The translations under genes and the position numbers were made by a program. From assembly GCF_001455205.1 (NCBI RefSeq), contig NZ_CP013341.1, positions 1,426,001 through 1,490,000 of the forward strand: a stretch of 64,000 bases of DNA. Reading direction: 5' to 3'. This DNA is from Nitrosomonas ureae (GTDB lineage: Bacteria > Pseudomonadota > Gammaproteobacteria > Burkholderiales > Nitrosomonadaceae). Position 1 is the stretch's first letter. Each line of letters begins with the position of its first letter. Shown in pieces: positions 45,492 to 55,865 of the stretch. The notes beneath the pieces were generated by a model. It had not been told where the DNA came from. It did not search any database and worked only from the letters and a program-made list of their open reading frames with translations.

Positions 45492-47432
45492 ATGCAGAAA
45501 CTTTATTTATTGGTTCCGTTGGCTCCGCTCTTTGGATCGCTTATCGCGGGATTATTGGGACGTCTTATTGGGCCTGTTTGGAGTCATCGTGTCACCATTG
45601 CATTAGTATTCGCTTCCTTGATGGCGTCTATTGTTATTTTTTGGGATGTTCTAGAAGGTAATAGCTATAACGGCAGTGTCTATACCTGGTTAATAACAGG
45701 CGATACGCGATTCGAGATCGGTTTTCTAATCGATCAGTTATCGGCAACCATGATGGTTGTTGTTAGCTTAGTGTCACTAATGGTGCATATTTATACTATT
45801 GGCTATATGCATGGTGATCCGGGTTATCAGCGTTTCTTCAGTTATATCTCGCTGTTCACCTTCTCGATGATGATGTTGGTGATGTCAAATAACTTCTTGC
45901 AATTATTTTTCGGTTGGGAGGCTGTTGGACTGGTCTCGTACTTGTTAATCGGTTTTTGGTATACGCGCCCTACTGCAATCTATGCCAATATGAAGGCATT
46001 TTTAGTAAATCGTGTCGGAGATTTTGGTTTCCTCCTAGGTATCGGCATGATATTGGCTTATTTTGGTACGCTTGATTATGCGTCTGTGTTTGCACAGGCG
46101 CCGGATATCGTCGATGAAAATATCGAATTAATATCTGGTATATCCTGGCTTGTGATCACGGTTATTTGTATATTGTTGTTTATAGGTGCAATGGGAAAAT
46201 CAGCGCAATTTCCTTTACATGTATGGTTGCCTGATTCAATGGAAGGACCAACACCCATATCAGCATTGATTCATGCAGCAACAATGGTAACTGCGGGCAT
46301 ATTCATGGTGGCACGTATGTCACCGCTTTTTGAGTTATCCGATACAGCCTTGTCAGTTATTTTAGTAATTGGTGGGATTACTACATTGTTTATGGCACTT
46401 GTTGCCGTGGTTCAGAATGATATTAAGCGAGTTGTTGCCTATTCCACACTATCTCAATTAGGTTATATGACTGTGGCACTGGGCGCATCCGCTTATTCCG
46501 CAGCAATTTTCCATCTGATGACGCATGCATTTTTTAAAGCCGTTTTATTCTTAGGTGCGGGTTCTGTCATTATCGCCATGCATCATGAGCAAAATATGCG
46601 GAAAATGGGCGGACTTAAAAGTTATATGCCAATTACCTATTGGACAATGTTTATTGCTGCATTAGCCAGTGCGGGTGTTCCCGGGTTTTCTGGTTTTTTC
46701 TCTAAAGATGCAATTATCGAGGCGGTTTACTTTGCTGATATTCCGGGTGGCAGTTTTGCCTATTTCTGTGTTGTGACAACGGTATTTGTGACAGCTCTTT
46801 ATACTTTCCGGTTAATCTTCATGACGTTTCATGGGAAACCCCGGATGGATCAGCATACTAGGGAACATTTGCATGAGTCGCCGTGGGTAGTGACTGCTCC
46901 ACTGGTGATATTGGCTATACCGACTATAGCGGCCGGATGGTTTATTGGTCCAATGGTTTTTGGTGACTATTTCAGTAGTGCGATACATGTATTACCACAC
47001 CATGATGCGATCGAGAAACTAGGTGCAGAATTTTCTGGGATAGGTGGAATGATAATGCATGCGTTGTATACCGCACCATTTTGGCTTTCTATGGCAGGTA
47101 TTTTTACTGCTTGGTATTTGTATTGTGTAAGAATTGATATTCCAGAAAAAATAAAAGCGAGCTTTGGTACGGTGTATAACTTGCTTGATCGCAAATACTA
47201 TATTGACGAACTATATTCATGGCTTTTTTCTGGAGGAACACGTGCTTTAGGTACGGTACTGTGGAAGTATGGTGATATCAAAATTATTGATGGGTTCTTT
47301 GTCAATGGTGCAGCACGAGTGGTTGCACTAACTTCAGCAATCGTTAGTCGCTATCAAACAGGTTATATCTATCATTATGCATTTACAATGATTGTTGGCA
47401 TATTTTTTCTATTGACGTTATGGCTGTACTAG
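45492..47432 (+). CDS. nuoL: NADH-quinone oxidoreductase subunit L
   Basis: 646 residues. This is the distal antiporter-like proton-pumping subunit, with the MRP-like motifs FGWEAVGLVSYLLIGFWY and LIHAATMVTAGIFMVARM. The C-terminal long lateral helix region (after about 520) is present. It starts 47 bases after nuoK. Confidence 0.97.
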   Translation: MQKLYLLVPLAPLFGSLIAGLLGRLIGPVWSHRVTIALVFASLMASIVIFWDVLEGNSYNGSVYTWLITGDTRFEIGFLIDQLSATMMVVVSLVSLMVHIYTIGYMHGDPGYQRFFSYISLFTFSMMMLVMSNNFLQLFFGWEAVGLVSYLLIGFWYTRPTAIYANMKAFLVNRVGDFGFLLGIGMILAYFGTLDYASVFAQAPDIVDENIELISGISWLVITVICILLFIGAMGKSAQFPLHVWLPDSMEGPTPISALIHAATMVTAGIFMVARMSPLFELSDTALSVILVIGGITTLFMALVAVVQNDIKRVVAYSTLSQLGYMTVALGASAYSAAIFHLMTHAFFKAVLFLGAGSVIIAMHHEQNMRKMGGLKSYMPITYWTMFIAALASAGVPGFSGFFSKDAIIEAVYFADIPGGSFAYFCVVTTVFVTALYTFRLIFMTFHGKPRMDQHTREHLHESPWVVTAPLVILAIPTIAAGWFIGPMVFGDYFSSAIHVLPHHDAIEKLGAEFSGIGGMIMHALYTAPFWLSMAGIFTAWYLYCVRIDIPEKIKASFGTVYNLLDRKYYIDELYSWLFSGGTRALGTVLWKYGDIKIIDGFFVNGAARVVALTSAIVSRYQTGYIYHYAFTMIVGIFFLLTLWLY

Positions 47433-47533
47433 TTTGCGTAAATAAGTAATGGAATATGCTGTTGTTTGTAGATATCAATAAATAAAATACCTAAAAGTAT
47501 ATAAGTACTACTAACAAATAAAACGGAATATGT

Positions 47534-49018
47534 ATGTCGTTTGAATTCCCACTATTAAGTTTAATTATTTGGCTACCCATTCTGTTTGGTGTAGCCGTTT
47601 TTGCAACTGGAGGCGATCACAATGCACGACTTGCTCGTTGGATTGCTTTAATTGGTTCGATTTTGGGATTTTTAGTAGCGATTCCACTGTATACCAATTT
47701 TGATTCTACAACGGGAGCTATGCAGTTTCTGGAAGATCATATTTGGTTTGAACGTTTTAACGTTAACTATCATATCGGCGTAGATGGTATTTCTATGCCA
47801 TTAATCTTGTTGAATTGTTTTATTACTCCTTTGGTCGTTGTTGCAGGATGGGAGGTCATTAAAGAACGTGTATCTCAATACATGGGGGCATTCTTGGTGA
47901 TGTCTGGCATTGTCAATGGTGTTTTTTCTTCACTGGACGCGGTTTTATTTTATGTGTTCTGGGAAGCATCGTTAATACCGATGTTCTTAATCATTGGTAT
48001 TTGGGGCGGCCCTAATCGCGTTTATGCAGCAATCAAATTTTTTCTTTATACGCTGCTTGGTTCTTTGTTGATGTTAATTGTATTTATTTATTTGTATCAT
48101 GCATCAGAAGGGAGTTTCTCTATAGAGGATTATCACAAGCTAGCAATACCCATGACACCACAGATTTTAATATTTATTGCATTTCTTCTGGCATTTGCGG
48201 TTAAAGTCCCTATGTGGCCAGTACATACTTGGTTGCCAGATGCGCACGTTGAAGCACCAACGGGTGGCTCAGTTGTTCTGGCAGCAATCCTGCTTAAACT
48301 GGGAGGGTATGGTTTTTTGCGTTTTTCATTGCCAATTGCACCGGACGCAAGTCACTACTTAGCAGAAATGATGATTGTATTGTCGCTAGTTGCTGTAGTT
48401 TACATCGGGTTGATTGCACTCATGCAAGCCGATATGAAGAAGTTGATAGCCTATTCATCGGTAGCACATATGGGGTTTGTAACATTAGGCTTTTTCTTGC
48501 TGAACGCTTATGGTATTGAAGGTGGAATGGTACAAATGATTTCGCATGGTTTCATTTCCGGTGCGATGTTTCTTTGTGTCGGCGTGCTTTACGATCGATT
48601 ACACTCCCGTCAGATTGCCGATTATGGCGGGGTCATAAATAAAATGCCTGTTTTTGCGGCCTTTTTCATGCTATTTGCGATGGCGAATGCGGGCTTACCA
48701 GGGACGAGCGGCTTCGTAGGCGAATTCATGGTGATCATGAGTGCCATTAAAGTAAATTTTTGGTACGCATTTCTTGCTGCAACCACATTGATATTTGGAG
48801 CTGCTTATACTTTGTGGATGTATAAGCGCGTCATTTTTGGTGCGGTGGCAAGTCCTGCGGTTGAAAGCTTGCAGGATATATCCAAGCGAGAGTTCGGTTT
48901 GTTGGCAATTCTGGCGATTTCAGTTTTGTGGATTGGTATTTACCCATTCCCATTAACTGAAGTGATGCATGCAACAGTTGATCAACTTCTAACTCATGTT
49001 AGTACTAGTAAATTGTAA
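47534..49018 (+). CDS. nuoM: NADH-quinone oxidoreductase subunit M
   Basis: 494 residues, antiporter-like. The signatures FYVFWEASLIPMFLIIGIWGG and KVPMWPVHTWLPDAHVEAPTGGSV are clear. The 101 bases before it are AT-rich with no gene. Confidence 0.97.
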   Translation: MSFEFPLLSLIIWLPILFGVAVFATGGDHNARLARWIALIGSILGFLVAIPLYTNFDSTTGAMQFLEDHIWFERFNVNYHIGVDGISMPLILLNCFITPLVVVAGWEVIKERVSQYMGAFLVMSGIVNGVFSSLDAVLFYVFWEASLIPMFLIIGIWGGPNRVYAAIKFFLYTLLGSLLMLIVFIYLYHASEGSFSIEDYHKLAIPMTPQILIFIAFLLAFAVKVPMWPVHTWLPDAHVEAPTGGSVVLAAILLKLGGYGFLRFSLPIAPDASHYLAEMMIVLSLVAVVYIGLIALMQADMKKLIAYSSVAHMGFVTLGFFLLNAYGIEGGMVQMISHGFISGAMFLCVGVLYDRLHSRQIADYGGVINKMPVFAAFFMLFAMANAGLPGTSGFVGEFMVIMSAIKVNFWYAFLAATTLIFGAAYTLWMYKRVIFGAVASPAVESLQDISKREFGLLAILAISVLWIGIYPFPLTEVMHATVDQLLTHVSTSKL

Positions 49019-49068
49019 TACAGAAATTTCAGAACGGTGACCGTTCCTGTTATAAGGATAATGAGTTA

Positions 49069-50511
49069 ATGAATTTTATACCACCTGATTTTGCGCCAGC
49101 CTCATCCGAGATTTTTATGCTTATCATGGTGTGCGTGGTAATGCTCGCAGATCTTGCCGCTGGCGATAGGCGTTATATTGCATATTTGTTGACACAAACT
49201 ACGCTGCTAGGTTGTACGATACTTACTTTCATATCATTCTCCACTGAATCAACCCGCACTTTTCACGGTATGTTCGTTGATGATTCCATGGCCGATATTC
49301 TTAAGTTGATGGTTTATGGTACGGTATCAGCTGTACTCGTATATTCACATTCCTATATAAGTGATCGAGGAATGCTAAAAGGAGAATTTTTTAGTTTGAT
49401 ACTATTTGCAACTCTGGGCATGATGGTTATGATTTCAGCCAGTCATTTTCTGACTCTATATATCGGCCTGGAATTGCTTTCATTATCACTTTATGCATTA
49501 GTTGCACTAAGGCGTGATTCCTTGGTAGCGACAGAAGCAGCTATGAAGTTTTTTGTATTGGGGGCGTTGGCCTCAGGTTTTTTGTTGTATGGTATGTCAA
49601 TGGTTTATGGAGCGACAGGAACGCTCCATGTATCTCAGCTTGCGCAAGTTATTCAAAGCGGAGCAAGTAGTAAAGAGGTGCTCGTTGTTGGATTAGTTTT
49701 TATTGTAGCAGGTATTGCTTTTAAGCTAAGTGCAGCGCCCTTTCATATGTGGGCGCCGGATGTTTATCAAGGCTCACCGACTGCGGTAACACTATTTATT
49801 GGCTCGGCACCAAAATTAGCGGCATTTGGTTTTGTAATGCGGCTATTAATAGAAGGAATGGGTGAAATGGTTAATGACTGGCAAGGGATGCTAGTAATTT
49901 TGGCCGTTTTATCAATGGCAGTTGGTAATATTGCTGCGATAGCGCAAACGAATATCAAACGCATGCTAGCTTACTCGACTATTTCGCATATGGGCTTTTT
50001 GTTGCTTGGATTTATTAGCGCTGATGCGAATGGCTATAGCTCGGCTTTGTTTTATATCATTGCTTATGTACTGATGACTCTTGGTACTTTTGCCATGATT
50101 ATGCTGTTGTGTCGATACGGATTTGAAGCTGAAAACATTGATGACTTTAAGGGACTCAACAAGAGGAATTCCTGGTATGCATTCATTACACTATTATTGA
50201 TGTTATCACTGGCAGGTATTCCGCCAATGATTGGGTTTTATGCAAAATTTGCTGTGCTGCAGGCAGTTGTCAATGCCGGCTATATTTGGCTGGCTGTGAT
50301 GGCAGTGTTATTTTCATTGATCGGCGCTTTTTATTATTTGCGTATTATCAAATTAATGTATTTTGATGACCCGGAAACTATAGAGCCTCTTGTCTCTAAT
50401 AGCAATGTTAGAATTTTATTAAGCGCTAATGGGTTTGCAGTTTTAGCATTAGGCATATTCCCACAGGGACTCATGGGATTAAGTCTTTATGCAATCCAAA
50501 ATTCTATGTAG
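49069..50511 (+). CDS. nuoN: NADH-quinone oxidoreductase subunit N
   Basis: 480 residues, antiporter-like, last gene of the operon. Motifs YIGLELLSLSLYALVALRRD and KLSAAPFHMWAPDVYQGSPT are typical. A palindrome TTTCTCGAGAAA (50531-50542) 20 bases after the stop may help terminate transcription. Confidence 0.96.
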   Translation: MNFIPPDFAPASSEIFMLIMVCVVMLADLAAGDRRYIAYLLTQTTLLGCTILTFISFSTESTRTFHGMFVDDSMADILKLMVYGTVSAVLVYSHSYISDRGMLKGEFFSLILFATLGMMVMISASHFLTLYIGLELLSLSLYALVALRRDSLVATEAAMKFFVLGALASGFLLYGMSMVYGATGTLHVSQLAQVIQSGASSKEVLVVGLVFIVAGIAFKLSAAPFHMWAPDVYQGSPTAVTLFIGSAPKLAAFGFVMRLLIEGMGEMVNDWQGMLVILAVLSMAVGNIAAIAQTNIKRMLAYSTISHMGFLLLGFISADANGYSSALFYIIAYVLMTLGTFAMIMLLCRYGFEAENIDDFKGLNKRNSWYAFITLLLMLSLAGIPPMIGFYAKFAVLQAVVNAGYIWLAVMAVLFSLIGAFYYLRIIKLMYFDDPETIEPLVSNSNVRILLSANGFAVLALGIFPQGLMGLSLYAIQNSM

Positions 50512-50699
50512 TCAACAATAGACAGGGTGTTTTCTCGAGAAATCCTCTGTTGTGACGTAACTGCATTTCACAGAAGATCGAAGTAAATTTCTTATCTTGC
50601 CGAACTGGAGAATCTTAACGATACTCCTTGAATTATCGATTATGAAAGTTTGTTTAGATAACATCTGATAAGTTTTATAATCGATCTATGATCAATTAG

Positions 50700-50728
50700 C
50701 TTGAATTCTTCAGTTTTAAATCCCATAT
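50700..50728 (+). promoter_or_regulatory. Heat-shock (sigma-32) promoter of htpG
   Basis: CTTGAAT at 50700-50706 and CCCATAT at 50722-50728 are separated by 15 bases, close to the RpoH consensus CTTGAAA-N11-16-CCCATnT. It lies 29 bases ahead of the htpG ATG, whose AAGGAGG site follows. HtpG is a known member of the heat-shock regulon. Confidence 0.75.
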
Positions 50729-50756
50729 CTAGGCAAAACATTTTAAGGAGGTAAGC

Positions 50757-52667
50757 ATGCAGGATGCAACAACTAAAGAACAATTAAGTTTTCAAGCGGA
50801 AGCAAAGCAACTACTAAAATTAATGATTCATTCCTTATACAGCAATAAGGAAATATTTTTGCGTGAACTGATTTCAAATGCCTCTGATGCAGCAGACAAA
50901 TTACGTTTTGAAGCTCTTACTGATGCTGCACTTTATGAATCGGACTCGGATCTCAGAATTCGCGTTAGTTATGATACTAATGAGCGAACTATCTCCATAT
51001 CCGATAATGGTATCGGCATGTCTCGCCAAGAAGTTATTGATCATATAGGGACTATTGCAAAATCAGGTACACGTGAATTTTTTAATTCATTAACCGGCGA
51101 TCAAGTCAAAGATGCGCATTTGATTGGTCAATTTGGTGTAGGATTTTATTCAGTTTTCATTATTGCTGACAAAGTGACCTTGATTACCAGACGCGCCGGA
51201 TTGACTGCTGAACATGGCGTGAGGTGGGAGTCTAGTGGTGAAGGCGATTACACGTTGGAAACTGTCGAGAAATCCACGCGTGGAACCGAAATAATTCTGC
51301 ATTTACGCAAGGAAGAGGATGAGTTTCTGAATGGAATGAGGATTCGTAATATTGTCCGAAAATATTCAGATCACATTACCTTGCCAATTGTGATGAAAAA
51401 GGAGGAATGGTCGCAAGAAGAGAGCAAAAATAAAATTCTTGATGAAGATGAAACCATTAATCAGGCGAATGCATTATGGGCGCGCTCAAAGAATGAAATT
51501 ACTACAGAACAGTATAATGAATTCTATAAACATGTGGCGCATGATTTTGAGCCTCCGCTTGCTTATGTGCACGCACGGGTAGAAGGTAAGCAAGATTATA
51601 CACAGTTACTATATATTCCCGCTCGAGCGCCTTTTGATTTATTTGATCGCGAGCGCCGCCATGGGATTAAGTTGTACGTGCAACGGGTTTTCATCATGGA
51701 TGATGCGGAAAAGCTATTGCCCAATTATTTGCGTTTTGTACGAGGTGTGATTGATTCGAATAATTTACCTCTAAATGTGTCACGAGAAATTTTGCAGGAA
51801 TCCAAAGATATTGATTCAATCAGGGCGGGTGTAGTCAAGAAAATTCTGGGATTAATTGAAGATTTATCAAAACACGAAGATGATGACGGTAAAGAAAAAT
51901 ACAAAACATTCTATCGGGAATTTGGCCAGGTTCTAAAAGAAGGTGTAGGGGAAGATTTTTCTAATCGTGAACGCATTGCCAAGCTATTACGTTTTGTTAC
52001 AACAAGCAGTGATTCCGATGAACCGACAGTTTCTTTGGAAACCTATTTGCAGCGTATGAAAGAAGCTCAAGAAAAAATTTATTATGTGACCGCTGATAGT
52101 CTCAAGGCGGCTAAAAACAGTCCGCATCTTGAGGTTTTTCGCAAAAAAGATATTGAAGTATTCTTGCTGTCTGATCGTGTTGATGAATGGCTTGTAAGCA
52201 ATCTAACTGAATTCGAAGGAAAGCCCCTGCAATCAGTAGCTAAGGGCGGGTTGGATCTAGGAAACTTGGAAGATGCGACTGAAAAGGAAGAGCGCGAGAA
52301 AGAAACCAATGCTTTTCAAGAATTGACTGAAAAAATGAAAGAGGCACTCAGTGAGCAAGTAAAAGATGTGCGTGTTACGTTTCGCTTGACTGAATCTCCC
52401 GCCTGTCTTGTGGCAGACACTTATGATATGGGTGGTAATTTGGAAAGATTATTGAAATCGGCGGGGCAAAAAATACAACATACCAAACCAATACTGGAAA
52501 TTAACCCGCATCATCCAATGGTGCAGCGATTAAATACTGAAGTGGAAAATTTTGAGGACTGGAGTCAGATATTGTTTGATCAAGCTTTATTGGCTGAAGG
52601 TGGTCAGCTCGAAGATCCAGCTGCGTTCGTCAAAAGACTCAACGAATTGTTACTGTTAAAGTCTTAA
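50757..52667 (+). CDS. htpG: Chaperone HtpG (Hsp90)
   Basis: 636 residues (E. coli 624). The ATPase domain is recognised by KEIFLRELISNASDAADKLR, ISDNGIGMSRQE and GQFGVGFYSVFI. The middle and C-terminal dimerisation domains follow. It helps fold proteins under stress and has a sigma-32-type promoter of its own. Confidence 0.98.
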   Translation: MQDATTKEQLSFQAEAKQLLKLMIHSLYSNKEIFLRELISNASDAADKLRFEALTDAALYESDSDLRIRVSYDTNERTISISDNGIGMSRQEVIDHIGTIAKSGTREFFNSLTGDQVKDAHLIGQFGVGFYSVFIIADKVTLITRRAGLTAEHGVRWESSGEGDYTLETVEKSTRGTEIILHLRKEEDEFLNGMRIRNIVRKYSDHITLPIVMKKEEWSQEESKNKILDEDETINQANALWARSKNEITTEQYNEFYKHVAHDFEPPLAYVHARVEGKQDYTQLLYIPARAPFDLFDRERRHGIKLYVQRVFIMDDAEKLLPNYLRFVRGVIDSNNLPLNVSREILQESKDIDSIRAGVVKKILGLIEDLSKHEDDDGKEKYKTFYREFGQVLKEGVGEDFSNRERIAKLLRFVTTSSDSDEPTVSLETYLQRMKEAQEKIYYVTADSLKAAKNSPHLEVFRKKDIEVFLLSDRVDEWLVSNLTEFEGKPLQSVAKGGLDLGNLEDATEKEEREKETNAFQELTEKMKEALSEQVKDVRVTFRLTESPACLVADTYDMGGNLERLLKSAGQKIQHTKPILEINPHHPMVQRLNTEVENFEDWSQILFDQALLAEGGQLEDPAAFVKRLNELLLLKS

Positions 52668-52827
52668 GTATCGTAAATATTTTATGAGCGTGGACTCCCC
52701 TAATAAGTTCTAGGGATGCCGGAAAATTGAAAGCTGCAATGTGAAACTTCTGGCTATATCGAATGTCCATTTTTCGAACAGGTAAAACGTGCTGTTATAA
52801 ATTCTGCGAGTAAAATCAAGCGAGCTA

Positions 52828-53331
52828 ATGGTGAGGTCGAAGAATAATCAGGCAATCGATTCAGTAAAAACCTACCAAGCGAAGTTACTGGCGCCATTTG
52901 CTGTTTTAGGTATTAAAACTGAAGAGGATTGGCTTACGAATATTGATTATTTGCCCGTTGATACACCAACTCTGGCACCACAAACTGTGTTGGCAAAAGA
53001 AGTGTGCAGGCAATTATTTGCTTACTTGAATGAACCAAATTTTACGTTTGACTTGAGTCTACATATTCATGGTACCACGCATCAGCAGCGTGTTTGGCAT
53101 GCTATTCAAGCTATTCCATGTGGAATGACAAGTAGCTATGCAGAAATAGCAACGCGACTGCATTCAGCACCCAGAGCGGTAGGTCGAGCGTGCGGTGCCA
53201 ATCGCATTCCGATTGTTATACCGTGTCACAGGGTTATTTCCAAGAGTGGTGGAATAGGAGGTTTTATGAATGCGAGTGAAGGAAATCCTTTAGAGATTAA
53301 ACGTTGGTTGTTGCAGCATGAGAGTTCCTGA
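52828..53331 (+). CDS. ogt: Methylated-DNA--protein-cysteine methyltransferase (Ogt)
   Basis: 167 residues. The active-site motif IVIPCHRVI contains the methyl-accepting cysteine, and the DNA-binding stretch TSSYAEIATRLHSAPRAVGRACGANRIP precedes it. It repairs O6-alkylguanine in a suicidal reaction. It overlaps the start of xerD by 14 bases, so the two are coupled. Confidence 0.94.
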   Translation: MVRSKNNQAIDSVKTYQAKLLAPFAVLGIKTEEDWLTNIDYLPVDTPTLAPQTVLAKEVCRQLFAYLNEPNFTFDLSLHIHGTTHQQRVWHAIQAIPCGMTSSYAEIATRLHSAPRAVGRACGANRIPIVIPCHRVISKSGGIGGFMNASEGNPLEIKRWLLQHESS

Positions 53332-54229
53332 GTTAAATGCCGGACTGCTGGATGAATTTTCTGATGCTCTATGGCTCGAAGATGGCCTGTCGCGTAATAC
53401 GCTGGATAGTTATCGCAATGATCTGCAACTTTTTAGTGAATGGTTGAGGAGACGTAATCCGAGTAATAGCATGTTAACCGAGGCGACAAATTCTGATTTG
53501 CTGGAATTTCTTGCATCTAGAGTTGCAGCTAAGATGAAAGCCAGTACCACGAGCCGCGAATTATCCAGTTTAAAGCGTTTTTATCGATTTCTACTGCGTC
53601 AGGGAAAAATTGCAATTGACCCAAGTCTTAATATTGAAACGCCTAAACTGCAACGCCACTTGCCGGAAAGCCTCTCAGAAAAAGAAGTTGAGCTGTTGCT
53701 AAGTGCGCCTGATCTGGCGCAGCCGCTTGGCTTGCGCGATCGTGCCATGCTTGAAGCTTTGTATGCCAGTGGATTAAGGGTATCGGAATTGATCAACCTT
53801 AAGTATTCACAAGTCAGCATGGATATGGGTGTATTGCGGGTCATGGGTAAGGGGAGAAAAGAGCGCCTTGCGCCGCTGGGGGAAGAATCACTCCAATGGC
53901 TGAATCGTTATACTAAAGAGGCGCGGCCTCTGCTGTTAAATGGTATCGTTACGGATACAATATTTGTGACAGCTCGTGGTGCCGCTATGACACGCCAAGC
54001 TTTTTGGTATCTTATCAAAAGGTATGCGCAATTGGTGGGCATTGCCAAACAGTTATCGCCACACACGTTACGCCATGCATTTGCCACTCATTTGTTAAAT
54101 CATGGTGCTGATCTTCGTGTTGTGCAATTGCTATTGGGGCATGCGGATATATCAACTACCCAAATTTACACACATATTGCACGAGAACGTCTTAAACAGC
54201 TTCACGCCACGCATCATCCACGCGGATAA
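53318..54229 (+). CDS. xerD: Tyrosine recombinase XerD
   Basis: 303 residues (E. coli XerD 298). An N-terminal core-binding domain is followed by the catalytic domain. Active residues are seen in ASGLRVSELI (Arg), HTLRHAFATHLL (His, Arg), LGHADISTTQIY (His and the nucleophile Tyr). With XerC it resolves chromosome dimers at dif, which is not in this window. It converges with dsbB, 12 bases away. Confidence 0.93.
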   Translation: MRVPELNAGLLDEFSDALWLEDGLSRNTLDSYRNDLQLFSEWLRRRNPSNSMLTEATNSDLLEFLASRVAAKMKASTTSRELSSLKRFYRFLLRQGKIAIDPSLNIETPKLQRHLPESLSEKEVELLLSAPDLAQPLGLRDRAMLEALYASGLRVSELINLKYSQVSMDMGVLRVMGKGRKERLAPLGEESLQWLNRYTKEARPLLLNGIVTDTIFVTARGAAMTRQAFWYLIKRYAQLVGIAKQLSPHTLRHAFATHLLNHGADLRVVQLLLGHADISTTQIYTHIARERLKQLHATHHPRG

Positions 54230-54241
54230 TCCGAAATTTGA

Positions 54242-54715
54242 CTATCTTCTGGTCAATAGAGGATAAAGCGCCAGAATTCCAAGGCCAACAAACACAGATA
54301 ATGACCAATCAGGAATTGTCAACGATAAAAATGTCCAATCGACATTAGCACAATCGCCATTAGCTTCAAACATTTCGGGCCACCAATTGGCAATGGGCAA
54401 TGAGTTCAGCAGGGCTTCTTCAGGACTGATACCGCATTCAAACGATTCCGGATATCGAATCAACCAGGCATGCCGTGCGGCAATGATTGTTCCCATGAAC
54501 GCAAATATAACTATCAATAAACTATAGAGGTGAAGTCCAAAGGATTTAGGGTTATGAAGAAGCGCAACAAATGCTGTTAATGCCAATGACCAATACGCCA
54601 GACGTTGTGCAACACAGAGCGGGCAAGGTAATAAGCCTTTTACATGTTGTAGATATTGGGCGTAGCTCAGAAGTCCGATACAAACTAGTAAGATGAATAG
54701 AAAGAATAATCTCAT
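54242..54715 (-). CDS. dsbB: Disulfide bond formation protein DsbB
   Basis: 157 residues from the ATG at 54715. The frame is open to a TTG at 54805 and another ATG at 54760, so the start is uncertain. The chosen start sits directly before the first membrane helix (MRLFFLFILLVCIGLL). Four helices are present with the redox pair CPLC in the first periplasmic loop and a second cysteine pair (FECGIS, then GDCANV) in the second. It reoxidises DsbA and hands electrons to quinone. Confidence 0.88.
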   Translation of the reverse strand: MRLFFLFILLVCIGLLSYAQYLQHVKGLLPCPLCVAQRLAYWSLALTAFVALLHNPKSFGLHLYSLLIVIFAFMGTIIAARHAWLIRYPESFECGISPEEALLNSLPIANWWPEMFEANGDCANVDWTFLSLTIPDWSLSVFVGLGILALYPLLTRR

Positions 54716-54931
54716 TGGTGTTTTATTACCGGAATCTAATTGATGGGATAGTTTATCCATAAATCGTTTGTGGAAATCATACAATTTGCTATGATGGGCA
54801 AACAAGAAAAATACCAGTGTAAAACAAGGTCTCGGAACAATAATCGGTATAAAGTATAGACATATTCATCTCGTAGGATGTCAGTAGTTGTTGTGGAATT
54901 TTTTTCAATCATCAATTCAAGGAGATTCACC

Positions 54932-55282
54932 ATGCAAGCAAGGTTATATTTCTTGGTTCTAATTATTCTTACTTTTCTGGTTTCAAGTGTATCCTTGGCT
55001 GGAGAATCAGCAAATGTCGGTGAAGCTAAAGCTAAAGCGAGTGTAGGAACCAGTCTTTATCATATCAAATTAGCTGAGCATTACGAAAAGGAATCCAAGG
55101 AAATGAATGCAAAAGCAGAAGAACAAAGAAAGATGCTGGAAGAGTATGAAGAACATAGTGAATACTACGGTCGGGCAGGGCAAGAATTCCATTCACACCA
55201 TGAAGCTTTATTAAGAGAATATACTAAAGCGGCAAAACAAAATGAGGATATGGCTGCTGCTCATAGGAAAATGGCAAAATAG
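54932..55282 (+). CDS. Small exported helical protein, function unknown
   Basis: 116 residues from the ATG at 54932, which has a CAAGGAG site. A signal peptide (1-25, SVSLA) precedes a charged, helix-forming body with repeating LAEHYEKESKEMNAKAEEQRKM and a later histidine cluster (EFHSHHEALLREY). It looks like a soluble periplasmic coiled-coil protein. No family is recognised. A strong terminator follows. Confidence 0.75.
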   Translation: MQARLYFLVLIILTFLVSSVSLAGESANVGEAKAKASVGTSLYHIKLAEHYEKESKEMNAKAEEQRKMLEEYEEHSEYYGRAGQEFHSHHEALLREYTKAAKQNEDMAAAHRKMAK

Positions 55283-55350
55283 ATCAGGGGATTGTTTTAT
55301 ATAAATTAACAAATAGTTTGGATTATCACATTCCGAGATTCCAATACCAG

Positions 55351-55388
55351 AACCTTCATAATTCATACACGATTATGAAGGTTTTTTT
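55351..55388 (+). terminator. Rho-independent terminator after the small exported protein
   Basis: AACCTTCATAAT (55351-55362) pairs perfectly with ATTATGAAGGTT (55372-55383) around a nine-base loop and runs into seven T. It also lies about 60 bases beyond the stop of the convergent DUF423 gene, but only the plus-strand side has the T-run. Confidence 0.93.
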
Positions 55389-55445
55389 GAGAAATCCAGC
55401 TTATTTTTATAGTACACAAATACCATGCCGATGTGATTCCATCCG

Positions 55446-55820
55446 TTATTTTTCTCTCCAGATTGCATAAGCAAGTAAAGCCCAAGCTGTGAGGAATGAA
55501 ATACCGCCAAAGGGTGTGATCATGCCGAGTGCACGCATGTCAGTTATGCTAAGCCCATAAAGACTGAAACTGAACAAAACAATGCCAATCATCATTAACC
55601 AACCGGATATTGGCATTAAACGAGACTTGGGGAAATGCAGCAAAAGCAGACCGATGACGATGATTCCAAAAGCGTGATAAAAATGATATTGCACGCCGGT
55701 GTGATATACCGAAAGCATATCGGCTGATAACATTCTTTTCAATCCATGTGCACCGAAGGCACCTAATGCGATGCATAATAATGCATTCAATATGCCTAAA
55801 ATTAGAAAAGTTCTTGACAT
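55446..55820 (-). CDS. DUF423-family inner membrane protein
   Basis: 124 residues with four membrane helices. The N-terminus (ALGAFGAHGLKRMLS) and the motif YHTGVQYHFYHAFGI are the DUF423 (YgdD-like) signatures. The role of the family is unknown. It stands 45 bases ahead of xseA on the same strand order (xseA upstream). Confidence 0.9.
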   Translation of the reverse strand: MSRTFLILGILNALLCIALGAFGAHGLKRMLSADMLSVYHTGVQYHFYHAFGIIVIGLLLLHFPKSRLMPISGWLMMIGIVLFSFSLYGLSITDMRALGMITPFGGISFLTAWALLAYAIWREK

Positions 55821-55865
55821 CGGGATCTCATTGTTCTTGTTAAATATGGAGGAATAAACTATCGA

